Shown: piece after piece, positions 6,729 through 14,151 of the stretch
Position numbering within the stretch: the stretch's first letter is position 1
How the letters are laid out: each line of letters begins with the position of its first letter
Program-made: the position numbers and the translations under genes
The notes under the pieces: model-generated
Told to the model about the DNA's origin: nothing
The model's database searches: none
The model's input: only the letters and a program-made list of their open reading frames with translations
DNA from: DATDRQ01 sp035291645
GTDB lineage: Bacteria; Chloroflexota; Anaerolineae; Anaerolineales; UBA4823
Reading direction: 5' to 3'
Assembly: GCA_035291645.1 (NCBI GenBank)
Contig: DATDRQ010000363.1
Span: 1-16,517 of the forward strand
DNA: 16,517 nt

Positions 6729-7014
6729 CAACCCTACTCGCCCTATAAAAGGGGCTAATACAGTGCAATCTCCCTGAATTTCTGGGGGGTTGATTTTCCC
6801 CTCGTCTCTTGATACGAAGGTCTCCGAATCCGTGCTTGTACGCAACCTTTCGTGGTCCGGAAACCGCGCCCAAACTTAACCTCTTTTTTAGATTTATACT
6901 TCGATATACTTGTCGAGCAAGATTAATCATTGTACAATTGTTCTATTATTGAGGATTTGAACGTTTATTCGAATTCACTCCGGAGTTCGTGAAATAGGAA
7001 TCGGTGGTCTGGAG
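6729..7014. other. Intergenic region before the radical-SAM gene
   Basis: Nothing coding is seen. The 3' half holds the promoter/operator at 6910-6945. The 5' half contains short GC runs (CCC-TATAAAA-GGGG near 6741, GGGG...CCCC near 6785) that could form weak hairpins after the thiolase gene, with no convincing T-run. Confidence 0.4.
6910..6945 (+). promoter_or_regulatory. Promoter with overlapping LexA-like operator, for the radical-SAM gene
   Basis: TTGTCG (6910-6915), a 17-base spacer and TACAAT (6933-6938, 5 of 6 consensus) form a promoter. The palindrome TTGTACAATTGTTCTA (6930-6945) covers the -10, with core GTAC-N4-GTTC. Its reverse complement, TAGAACAATTGTACAA, differs at only 2 of 16 positions from the site at 2100-2115, and the spacing to the -35 box is identical. 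It lies about 70 bases upstream of the ATG at 7015. The proposed LexA control is inferred. Confidence 0.6.
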
Positions 7015-8157
7015 ATGGAAACCCTATCAAGATTAAAGGCGCTATCTTCTCAGATGGAATTGGAACCAGCCGAGGATACCGGCTGCCCCAAGATTTCCGA
7101 AAACGGGGATCTCACCGGGCTTGTCAGCCAGGCGGTGATCCCTGGCGGGAAGAAAATCTCCCTGCTCAAGACCTTGCTGACCTCCGCATGCGAACGCAAC
7201 TGCTATTACTGCCCGTTTCGTGCGGGGCGTAATTTCCGCCGCAACACGCTCAAACCACAGGAATTGGTCCAGGCGTTTATTAATTTGAACCGATCTGGGA
7301 TCGTGGAAGGTCTTTTCCTGAGTTCTGGGATTATCCGCGGCGGGGTCAGCACCCAGGATAAACTGATCGAGACCGCCGAGATCCTGCGGAACAAGTATCA
7401 ATATAAAGGATACCTGCACTTGAAGATCATGCCAGGGGCTGAAAAAGACCAGGTGTTGCGAGCCATGCAACTGGCTAACCGGATATCGGTCAACCTGGAG
7501 GCGCCCAATCCTGAGCGCATTCTCTTGCTGGCTCCCTTGAAGGACTTTAACACCGAGCTCTTGCTGCCGATCAAATGGATCGAAGAAATACGCCGCAGCC
7601 TGGCCCCTGAGCAATCCTGGAACGGCCGCTGGCCTTCTTCCGTCACCCAGTTCGTGGTTGGCGGCTCTGGAGAATCCGATTTAGAGTTGTTGTCAACCAC
7701 TGAAATACTCTACAAACAGTACAGACTGAGCCGGGCATACTTTTCCGCATTCAGACCGATCGAAGACACGCCATTAGAATCTGTTCCTCCGACCCCCAAA
7801 ATTCGTGAGCACCGCCTTTACCAGGCTTCATTTCTTATGCGGGATTATGGTTTTACACTGGAAGAAATGCCGTTCGACCAAGATGGCCAGCTGCCCAGCC
7901 AGACAGACCCCAAGCTGGCCTGGGCGCAGGCTCACCTGACGCACCAGCCGGTCGAAATAAACCGCGCCAGCCGGCAAGAATTGATGCGCATCCCGGGCAT
8001 CGGGCCGCGCACTGCGATGGCGATCCTTTCCGCAAGGCAAGGTGGGCGGATCAAACGGGCGGAGGATTTAACAAAGTTCGGCATCCCTCTCCCTAAGGCG
8101 GCGCCATTCATCTTGTTAGATGGGCGCCAGCCGGTGCACCAGCTTTCCCTGTTCTAG
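7015..8157 (+). CDS. Radical SAM protein, putative DNA repair/modification, with HhH domain and clamp-binding tail, 380 aa
   Basis: The radical-SAM [4Fe-4S] motif CxxxCxxC is Cys59, Cys63, Cys66 (SACERNCYYC), followed by a SAM barrel (LFLSSGI, HLKIMPGA, ISVNLEAPNPER, TQFVVGGSGESD). Residues about 313-348 form a helix-hairpin-helix DNA-binding unit (ELMRIPGIGPRTAMAIL). The overall layout matches the family called putative DNA modification/repair radical SAM proteins, usually paired with a uracil-DNA-glycosylase-like gene; no such partner is adjacent here. The last five residues are QLSLF, an exact match to the beta-sliding-clamp-binding consensus QL(S/D)LF. This supports action at replication or repair sites. 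The ribosome binding site is probably GGTGG at 7003-7007, 7 bases upstream. The substrate lesion is unknown. Confidence 0.88.
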   Translation: METLSRLKALSSQMELEPAEDTGCPKISENGDLTGLVSQAVIPGGKKISLLKTLLTSACERNCYYCPFRAGRNFRRNTLKPQELVQAFINLNRSGIVEGLFLSSGIIRGGVSTQDKLIETAEILRNKYQYKGYLHLKIMPGAEKDQVLRAMQLANRISVNLEAPNPERILLLAPLKDFNTELLLPIKWIEEIRRSLAPEQSWNGRWPSSVTQFVVGGSGESDLELLSTTEILYKQYRLSRAYFSAFRPIEDTPLESVPPTPKIREHRLYQASFLMRDYGFTLEEMPFDQDGQLPSQTDPKLAWAQAHLTHQPVEINRASRQELMRIPGIGPRTAMAILSARQGGRIKRAEDLTKFGIPLPKAAPFILLDGRQPVHQLSLF

Positions 8158-8169
8158 ACAAAACTGTAA

Positions 8170-8676
8170 CTACGGTTGTAAGACCAGGTCGAAGACTGCC
8201 TCGGTCTGGTCTGACTGGGGGTAGTGCTGAGTGACCAGTTCCTGGTAGCCTGGCGCGGTCACGCGCATATGAATATGGGAAGGCCGTCCAGAATACGGGG
8301 GTGGGGAATGACTTTCGAACCGATAGGCGCCGTTTTCATCCGAAATTACAGTAGCCCGGTAATCGCCGCGATACTCGCCGTCCGGTCCTGCCAGCCATAA
8401 CTCGATCGTGGCTTTTGAGATTGGCGCACAATCGGCTGTCGAGCGGACTACCCCATTCAATTCATAGCCATCTCCAACCGACGACCGCACCGGCGCGTCA
8501 GGCTCTTAAAAAGGTCCCAGCATATCCGCAGCAGTGGGCTCACAGCTGCTTTCAGGCGTTGAAATCGGTGTACTGGCCGCTTCTGATTCCGGGTTTAAAA
8601 CACTGCATGCAGAGAGAAAAAGCAACAATAATAACAGTATCGATCCATACAGGAAAGTTTTCAATAAATCAATCAC
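8170..8676 (-). pseudogene. Lipoprotein intradiol dioxygenase-like gene split by an in-frame TAA
   Basis: Translation from GTG at 8676-8674 (GAGGAGGT 4 bases upstream) gives a lipoprotein signal peptide with lipobox LSAC (Cys24), then CEPTAADMLGPF, then TAA at 8508-8506, then EPDAPVRSSVG continuing in the same frame to 8170. Related proteins read GPFY at this place, so a Tyr codon appears changed to TAA by one base. The catalytic domain after the stop is complete: in numbering from 8676, Tyr102, Tyr128, His134 and His136 (RPSHIH) match the four iron ligands of protocatechuate 3,4-dioxygenase. A downstream in-frame GTG at 8490-8488 could give a 106-aa unexported product, but without a clear ribosome binding site. 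Alternatives are stop readthrough or a sequence error. Confidence 0.8.
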
Positions 8677-8708
8677 AACTACCTCCTCATCTCCACGATT
8701 CGTTCAAT

Positions 8709-8744
8709 TATAATCACCCTCTAAGCATCGGTCCTCGGTCCGAT
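8709..8744 (+). promoter_or_regulatory. Possible -10 box and CGGTCC repeat before hyuA
   Basis: TATAAT at 8709-8714 lies about 60 bases before hyuA. No good -35 is visible. Just downstream, ATCGGTCCTCGGTCCGAT (8727-8744) contains CGGTCC twice and ATCGG/CCGAT inverted ends. It resembles the palindrome at 16401-16416. An operator is possible but weakly supported. Confidence 0.35.
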
Positions 8745-8773
8745 TATCCTTGGTTGTTCCTAACGTCCCCTGA

Positions 8774-10852
8774 ATGAACGCCCTACCTCCCTTCCGAATC
8801 GGTATCGACGTCGGCGGTACATTCACAGATTTCGTCCTATTCCGTCCAGATACCGGTCACATCGACTCACTCAAGCTGCTCTCGACCCCAAATAACCCGG
8901 CAGCGGTATTTCTGGAAGGACTCTCCATCATTCTTAATAGGAACGGTTTCGATTACGATGGTACAAATAAGGCGGACATTGTCCATGGTACGACTGTCGC
9001 TACGAACGTGCTCCTCGAGCGGAAAGGTTCTAAGACAGCCCTAATAACCACCGCCGGATTCAGGGATGTCCTGCAGATCGGCAGGCAGAATCGCCCGGCA
9101 CTATACGATCTAGCAGCCGACCCCCCTACCCCGCTGATCCCCGAAGAACAGCGCCTGGAGGTTAACGAGCGCGTTGATCAGACGGGATCCATCCTGGAAC
9201 CGCTCGATCCGCAGGATATCCAGAGAGTCATCCAGGAAATTATATCCTCCAGGATCGAGGCCGTCGCTATCTGCCTCTTATTTTCCTTCCTGAATGACCA
9301 ACACGAGCAAGCACTGGCGAGCGCCGTGCGTGCAGCCGGGATGCTTACTTCGGTTTCGAGTGAGGTCCTGCCCGAATTCCGGGAATACGAACGGACAAGT
9401 ACCACGTCAGTAAACGCTTACGTTTCTCCAGTCTTGAAACGATACCTGGATGAGATTGCTGCCAGTCTATCGGGTAAGGGAAAATCCATACCAGCCAGTT
9501 TACGGGTGATGCAATCGAATGGTGGAGCGATTAACATCGATGAAGCCGGGAGATTCGGTGTGCGCTGTATCCTTTCCGGGCCAGCCGGTGGCGTGATCGG
9601 TGCACAGGATATCGGTCGCCAGGTGACAAATTTATTTGGAAACAAGTATGAGGCCAATGCTGCTCCTAGATTAATCACATTCGATATGGGCGGCACTTCC
9701 ACGGATGTCTCCCTCATCGAGGGATCGCCAACGATCACAACCGAGAATACAATCGGGGGACACCCGATCCACATCCCGATGTTAGACATCCATTCCATCG
9801 GCGCAGGGGGTGGATCGATCGCCCGGATCGATCGAGGCGGCGCGCTGCGGGTCGGTCCTGAGAGCGCCGGAGCGGTCCCTGGACCGGCCTGCTACGGCCG
9901 CGGCAGCGCTGACCAGCGGAGACCGACCGTCACGGATGCAAACCTGGTGCTCGCTCGCATTCTCCCAGAATACTTCCTGGGTGGCCGGATGGAGATATAC
10001 CCGCAGCTGGCAAGCCAGGTCTTCGAACTGCTGGCCGGGGAACTTCATCTCGATCCGATCGAGGCAGCATTGGGCGTGATCGAGGTTATAAACGCGCATA
10101 TGGAGAGGGCGCTGCGGGTGATCTCGGTTGAACGCGGACATGATCCGCAGGATTTCACCTTGATTTCTTTTGGCGGGGCTGGAGGGCTGCATGCCACTGA
10201 ACTCGCCCGCCGGCTCGGCATCCCCAACGTGATTATTCCACGCTTCGCATCCACCCTTTCTGCTTTCGGATTACTGGCAGCTGACGTGGTAAAAGATTAC
10301 TCCCGGACAGTGATGCTATCAGGAAAATCATCACTGGTAGATATCGACAAAATGCTCGAGCAGCTGATGGAACGGGGGATAGCGGAGGTTAGCGCAGAAG
10401 GGGTACCTCGAGAGCGCATTCTTGCTGAGAAATTGCTTGACCTGCGTTACCGGGGTCAATCCTACGAGCTAACCATAGCCTTCAGAGAGGAATTCCTGGA
10501 TGATTTTCGCCAGCTTCATCGGGAAGTGTATGGATACGATCGCCCTGCCAGCGAAGAGATCGAAATTGTGAACCTCCGGGTACGCGCAACCGGGCAGGTC
10601 GATACTCCGCAGGTCAAACCGAGACGATTGAGCGACGAGAACCCTTCGCACGCCTTGATCGCGTACCGCCCGGTGTATTACCGGGAAACACCGGTCTCCG
10701 TGCCCTGCTTCCACGCTGAGGTACTAATGCCGGGAAACCTGGTCGCAGGTCCCGCCTTGATTATCCGCAACGACACCGTGGTCTTACTTTCTGACGGAGA
10801 CTACGCCCGCGTCGATGCATATACAAATATTCTCCTAACCGTCGGAGGCTGA
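8774..10852 (+). CDS. hyuA: Hydantoinase/oxoprolinase subunit A (ATP-dependent), 692 aa
   Basis: The A subunit of ATP-dependent hydantoinase, 5-oxoprolinase and acetone-carboxylase-type enzymes binds and uses ATP through an ASKHA-like fold. Visible motifs are the phosphate loop GIDVGGTFTDF (10-20), HGTTVATNVLLERKG (71-85), ILSGPAGGVIGA (266-277), TFDMGGTSTDVS (302-313), HSIGAGGGSI (340-349), VGPESAGAVPGPACYGRG (360-377) and SFGGAGGLHA (465-474). Length is normal for the family (about 650-720). It is the first gene of a packed operon, with 3 bases to the PRPP synthetase and hyuB after that. The exact substrate cannot be told from sequence: N-methylhydantoin, 5-oxoproline, a hydantoin or another cyclic amide or ketone are all possible. 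Confidence 0.92.
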   Translation: MNALPPFRIGIDVGGTFTDFVLFRPDTGHIDSLKLLSTPNNPAAVFLEGLSIILNRNGFDYDGTNKADIVHGTTVATNVLLERKGSKTALITTAGFRDVLQIGRQNRPALYDLAADPPTPLIPEEQRLEVNERVDQTGSILEPLDPQDIQRVIQEIISSRIEAVAICLLFSFLNDQHEQALASAVRAAGMLTSVSSEVLPEFREYERTSTTSVNAYVSPVLKRYLDEIAASLSGKGKSIPASLRVMQSNGGAINIDEAGRFGVRCILSGPAGGVIGAQDIGRQVTNLFGNKYEANAAPRLITFDMGGTSTDVSLIEGSPTITTENTIGGHPIHIPMLDIHSIGAGGGSIARIDRGGALRVGPESAGAVPGPACYGRGSADQRRPTVTDANLVLARILPEYFLGGRMEIYPQLASQVFELLAGELHLDPIEAALGVIEVINAHMERALRVISVERGHDPQDFTLISFGGAGGLHATELARRLGIPNVIIPRFASTLSAFGLLAADVVKDYSRTVMLSGKSSLVDIDKMLEQLMERGIAEVSAEGVPRERILAEKLLDLRYRGQSYELTIAFREEFLDDFRQLHREVYGYDRPASEEIEIVNLRVRATGQVDTPQVKPRRLSDENPSHALIAYRPVYYRETPVSVPCFHAEVLMPGNLVAGPALIIRNDTVVLLSDGDYARVDAYTNILLTVGG

Positions 10853-10855
10853 TCG

Positions 10856-11809
10856 ATGTCCCAACATGCCATGCGTATTTTTTCCGGGTCCGCCCACCCA
10901 GCCCTGGCGCAAGAAATTGCAGAGGTATTAGGGGTTCCCGTAGGAAAAACAACCACCACTCATCTCGCCGATTCAGAAATTCACGTGAAGGTCGATGAAG
11001 TCGTGCGTGACCAGGACATCTTCTTCATCCAACCTTGTAGCGTACCCGTGAACGATAACCTGATGGAGCTGCTTCTCTACCTGGACGCCCTTCGACGGGC
11101 GAGCGTGAGCAGCGTCAGCGTCGTGATTCCTTACTTCCCTTATGCCCGCCAGGATCGAATGGCGCGCGGCCGGGAGTCGATCAGCGCGCGGGTGGTGGCA
11201 AATCTGCTCGAGAGCCAAGGCGCCGACCGGGTTATATTCGTAGATATCCATAGTCGGGCGATTCAGGGTTTCTTTAATATTCCAGTCGATCCCCTGACTG
11301 CCCTACCTTTGTTGGCCGAATACTTCCGTTCGCCTAAATTTGAGAATGCAGCCATCGTCAGCCCTGACCTTGGGCGGGCCAGTTTGGCCGGAAAATATGC
11401 GGAGAGTCTGGATCTGCCACTGGTGGTCATGCATAAGCGGAGGACCAGCTTTCATCTTACCGAAACAACCCACCTGGTCGGTGATATCAAAGGCAGGAGG
11501 CCGATCATCATCGATGATATCGTGGCAGGCGGAAGCGTTCTCAAACAGATCGATATCCTGTATGAATGGGGAGCTGAGGGTGGGACCTACTTTTCTATAA
11601 CTCACCCGGTACTGCTCCCCAGCGCCCTGGAAATCTTGTCGGCAGACGAGCGGATCGAAAAACTGGTGGTTACCAACACCATTCCATTATCACCAGACAA
11701 GGTGAACCATCCGAAGATCGAGGTGCTTTCGATTGCTAAATTGTTAGCGGAGATCATCGAAAATATTCACGGCGGGCGCAGCATCACCCCGAGAATCGTG
11801 CTGTCCTGA
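10856..11809 (+). CDS. prs: Ribose-phosphate pyrophosphokinase (PRPP synthetase), 317 aa
   Basis: Makes PRPP from ribose 5-phosphate and ATP. Visible motifs are the ATP-loop segment PYFPYARQDRMARGRESISA (92-111), the metal-site histidine region FVDIHSRAIQGFF (128-140), VSPDLGRASLAGKYA (168-182) and KRR (194-196). The PRPP loop reads IIIDDIVAGGSV (217-228). The usual form is DDMIDTAGT or DDIISTGGT, so this loop appears one residue shorter and lacks the Asp/Ser-Thr pair. The product may have altered kinetics or be a paralogue with a changed role. GGAGG at 10844-10848, inside the end of hyuA, is its ribosome binding site, 7 bases before the ATG. Its place between hyuA and hyuB is unusual. Length is normal. 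Confidence 0.9.
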   Translation: MSQHAMRIFSGSAHPALAQEIAEVLGVPVGKTTTTHLADSEIHVKVDEVVRDQDIFFIQPCSVPVNDNLMELLLYLDALRRASVSSVSVVIPYFPYARQDRMARGRESISARVVANLLESQGADRVIFVDIHSRAIQGFFNIPVDPLTALPLLAEYFRSPKFENAAIVSPDLGRASLAGKYAESLDLPLVVMHKRRTSFHLTETTHLVGDIKGRRPIIIDDIVAGGSVLKQIDILYEWGAEGGTYFSITHPVLLPSALEILSADERIEKLVVTNTIPLSPDKVNHPKIEVLSIAKLLAEIIENIHGGRSITPRIVLS

Positions 11810-11820
11810 AGATCGCTCAC

Positions 11821-13434
11821 ATGGATATCGATCCGATCCGGCTGGAGGTTTATAAACATCTTCTATCTGCCATCCCCGAGGAGATGGGGGCAGTGCTGCG
11901 TAAAGGCAGCTACTCGCCTAATATCAAGGAACGCAGGGATTATTCCTGTGCAATCTTCGACGCATCCGGAGAAATGGTCGCCCAGGCTGCCCATATCCCG
12001 GTCCACCTGGGATCGATGCCGCTTTCCGTGACTTCTGCGGTCAACAGCTTCGATCGTGTCAATCCAGGCGATGTGATCATTCTCAATGATCCCTTCCGAG
12101 GCGGAACCCATCTCCCAGATATCACCCTGGTCTCACCTGTATACATCCCCGGTCTGGATGGAACAGAGAAATTATTCGGGTTCGTCGCCAGCCGGGCGCA
12201 CCATGCCGACGTCGGCGGGATGGCGCCTGGCTCGATGCCGGTTGCCAGGGAGATTTACCAGGAAGGCCTGATCCTGCCGCCCATTAAACTCGTCGAAGGA
12301 GGAAAGTTAAACCAGGGCGTCTGGGATTTGATCCTGGCGAACGTGCGCACACCCGTGGAGCGGGCTGGAGATCTTGCGGCGCAACTGGCTGCCAACCAGC
12401 GTGGCGTGAATCGCCTGCAGGCGCTGGTCAGCCGGTACGGCGAACAGGAGGTGGCAAAATACACACAGGCTCTGCTGGCTTATGCTGAGAAAATGACCAG
12501 GCAGTTATTGCGGGATCTGCCTGAAGGTGTGTACCGGTTTCAAGATTTGCTGGACGATGATGGCATCCATCCAGAGCCAATCCCCATCTCCGTCTCAATC
12601 GAGATCAAAGGCGACCAGGCCACGGTAGATTTTTCCGGTACGGCAGAACAGGCAGCCGGCAGCGTCAATGCGGTGTTTGCGATCACACTTTCGGCTGTCT
12701 TCTACGTTTTTCGCTGCCTGATCGGTCTGGATATCCCCAATAATTCCGGGTGCCTGAGGCCTATTCGGGTCATCGCGCCGGCAGGAACAGTGGTCAACGC
12801 CAAACATCCGGCTGCAGTAGCGGGTGGCAATGTCGAGACCTCTCAGCGGATCGTGGACGTGCTCTTCGGCGCGCTGGCGCAGGCCTGCCCGGTGCGGGTG
12901 CCGGCTGCCAGCCAGGGAAGCATGAACAACCTGCTGATCGGGGGTTGGGATAACCGGCGCTCGTCCCCGTTTACCTATTACGAGACGATCGCGGGAGGTG
13001 CCGGAGCCAGGCCGGGGAAAGACGGCCCTTCGGCTATTCATACCCACATGACCAACACACTGAACACGCCCATCGAAGCTTTGGAATTCACTTACCCGCT
13101 GCGCGTGCTGCGCTACGAGATCCGGCGCGGTTCAGGTGGCTCTGGACTGTTTCAGGGGGGCAACGGCGTCCGGCGCGACATCCAGCTGTTGACCGACGCC
13201 CAGGTGACCCTGCTCACAGAGCGCAGGCGTACTTCGCCATACGGCTTAGCCGGTGGCAACCCAGGAGAGCCAGGACAAAATTGTTTAATCCGTGATGGGG
13301 AAGAGCAAAGCCTGCCGGGAAAAGGAAGCTTCTATCTGAAGAGGGGCGATATCCTCAGCATCCGCACACCGGGAGGTGGGGGGTATGGGGATATTCGGGG
13401 CGGAAAAGCTAAGCATGGCGATTCGAGTGACTGA
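11821..13434 (+). CDS. hyuB: Hydantoinase/oxoprolinase subunit B, 537 aa
   Basis: The B subunit partners with HyuA in ATP-dependent hydantoinase or oxoprolinase-type enzymes. Family features in order: the N-terminal DPIRLEVYKHLLSAIPEEMG, RRDYSCAIFDASGEMVAQAAHIPVHLGSMP (about 39-68), NDPFRGGTHLPDITLVSPV (89-107), SRAHHADVGGMAPGSMP (124-140), a central VNAKHPAAVAGGNVETSQRIVDVLFGALAQA, and the C-terminal RGSGGSGLFQGGNGVRRDIQLL. Length is usual. It starts 11 bases after the prs stop with no clear Shine-Dalgarno, so it may depend on coupling. Its last 26 bases overlap the convergent gene ending at 13409. The substrate is not determinable here. Confidence 0.92.
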   Translation: MDIDPIRLEVYKHLLSAIPEEMGAVLRKGSYSPNIKERRDYSCAIFDASGEMVAQAAHIPVHLGSMPLSVTSAVNSFDRVNPGDVIILNDPFRGGTHLPDITLVSPVYIPGLDGTEKLFGFVASRAHHADVGGMAPGSMPVAREIYQEGLILPPIKLVEGGKLNQGVWDLILANVRTPVERAGDLAAQLAANQRGVNRLQALVSRYGEQEVAKYTQALLAYAEKMTRQLLRDLPEGVYRFQDLLDDDGIHPEPIPISVSIEIKGDQATVDFSGTAEQAAGSVNAVFAITLSAVFYVFRCLIGLDIPNNSGCLRPIRVIAPAGTVVNAKHPAAVAGGNVETSQRIVDVLFGALAQACPVRVPAASQGSMNNLLIGGWDNRRSSPFTYYETIAGGAGARPGKDGPSAIHTHMTNTLNTPIEALEFTYPLRVLRYEIRRGSGGSGLFQGGNGVRRDIQLLTDAQVTLLTERRRTSPYGLAGGNPGEPGQNCLIRDGEEQSLPGKGSFYLKRGDILSIRTPGGGGYGDIRGGKAKHGDSSD

Positions 13435-13834
13435 GTTTTTGGTGAGCTCCGACCCAGGGTGTTCCTAGCCGGTTGTTCGGGGATACCTTGACTGTATTCA
13501 GCTTCTGAGCCACCTGAACAGCCGCCGCAGCCACCTGCGGCCAATCCTCCGAAAGCACGGCCGCGCGCATCTCCTTCGCCAATGCTCCTGTCCAGGCCCA
13601 ATCCAAACGGAATCGATCGGCTTTTAGCCAGTATCCACGCTTCTCCCAGGCTGCCACAGACATATCGATGGTCTGGTAAATCGCCTCCAGCGAAAGGCTG
13701 ATGAAAGCAGCCAGGTCGCGCGACATATCATTCGGTTCGGCTTGACTCACCAATTCCCGGATCGCCAGAACAATAGCCTGAGATATCTTCTTTCGATCCT
13801 TACCGACGCTTTCGATGTGGATAACCCGACTCAA
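13409..13834 (-). CDS. Conserved hypothetical protein, 141 aa
   Basis: I do not recognise a named family. The start is TTG (13834-13832), chosen because GAGGAGG lies 4 bases upstream and MSRVIHIESVG follows. The protein is mostly helical, with a Trp-rich middle (AAWEKRGYWLKADRFRLDWAWTGALAKEM) and a compact C-terminal motif (TVKVSPNNRLGTPWVGAHQKL). No signal peptide or membrane segment is seen. It is convergent with hyuB and overlaps its last 26 bases. A TATAAT at 13873-13868 on the minus strand may be its -10 box, with no good -35. It is probably cytoplasmic; function is unknown. Confidence 0.75.
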   Translation of the reverse strand: MSRVIHIESVGKDRKKISQAIVLAIRELVSQAEPNDMSRDLAAFISLSLEAIYQTIDMSVAAWEKRGYWLKADRFRLDWAWTGALAKEMRAAVLSEDWPQVAAAAVQVAQKLNTVKVSPNNRLGTPWVGAHQKLSHSNRHA

Positions 13835-13867
13835 CCGACCTCCTCGTTATACGGTAGTATCCCGTCG

Positions 13868-13873
13868 ATTATA
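13868..13873 (-). promoter_or_regulatory. Possible -10 box for the 141-aa gene
   Basis: TATAAT on the minus strand, in GGATATAATCG, lies about 35 bases upstream of the TTG start. No matching -35 is seen. It lies back to back with the tRNA promoter, so the two transcription units diverge from about 40 bases of DNA. Confidence 0.35.
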
Positions 13874-13881
13874 TCCGATTA

Positions 13882-13910
13882 TTGACGCCGCCTTTGCTCT
13901 GGCTTATAAT
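13882..13910 (+). promoter_or_regulatory. Promoter of tRNA-Leu
   Basis: TTGACG (13882-13887), exactly 17 bases, then TATAAT (13905-13910), about 10 bases before the tRNA starts. It is close to the ideal sigma-70 promoter and fits a highly expressed stable RNA. Confidence 0.8.
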
Positions 13911-13920
13911 CACCCGGCAC

Positions 13921-14002
13921 GGGGAAGTGCTGGAATTGGCAGACAGGCGTGACTTAGGATCACGTGCCGAAAGGCGTGAGGGTTCAAGTCCCTCCTTCCC
14001 CA
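13921..14002 (+). tRNA. tRNA-Leu (anticodon UAG)
   Basis: A full cloverleaf can be drawn. The acceptor stem GGGGAAG (13921-13927) pairs with CTTCCCC (13995-14001), with discriminator A at 14002. The anticodon stem CGTGA/TCACG (13948-13952, 13960-13964) encloses loop CTTAGGA with anticodon TAG (13955-13957). The long variable arm TGCCGAAAGGCG is typical of class II tRNAs. The T arm is GAGGG-TTCAAGT-CCCTC (13978-13994). The 3' CCA is not encoded, so it must be added by tRNA nucleotidyltransferase. The UAG anticodon reads CUA and probably other CUN codons. Confidence 0.95.
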
Positions 14003-14105
14003 TTCCCAAAGAAACTGTACCTTTGCGGAAAAGCCACCTTGCTGACCCAGGTCACCAAGATACTGTTGCAGGTATCTCGGTAAATTGATGCCGGTCAGTC
14101 GATGA

Positions 14106-14111
14106 TATAAT
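14106..14111 (+). promoter_or_regulatory. Possible -10 box for tig-clpP
   Basis: TATAAT lies about 40 bases upstream of the tig start. The best -35 candidate, TTGATG (14085-14090), gives a short 15-base spacer, so the promoter call is tentative. Confidence 0.4.
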
Positions 14112-14151
14112 CTTAAAGCTATTCTCGTATAAAATAAAAGGGAAAAAATTC

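Noticed and set aside
8415..8777. Plus-strand 120-codon frame leading to hyuA
   Set aside because: It runs opposite to the well-supported lipoprotein dioxygenase gene, whose signal peptide and iron ligands explain the same DNA.
14058..14077. AGATAC/GTATCT hairpin after tRNA-Leu as a terminator
   Set aside because: Only a 6-bp AT-rich stem with an 8-base loop and no following T-run.
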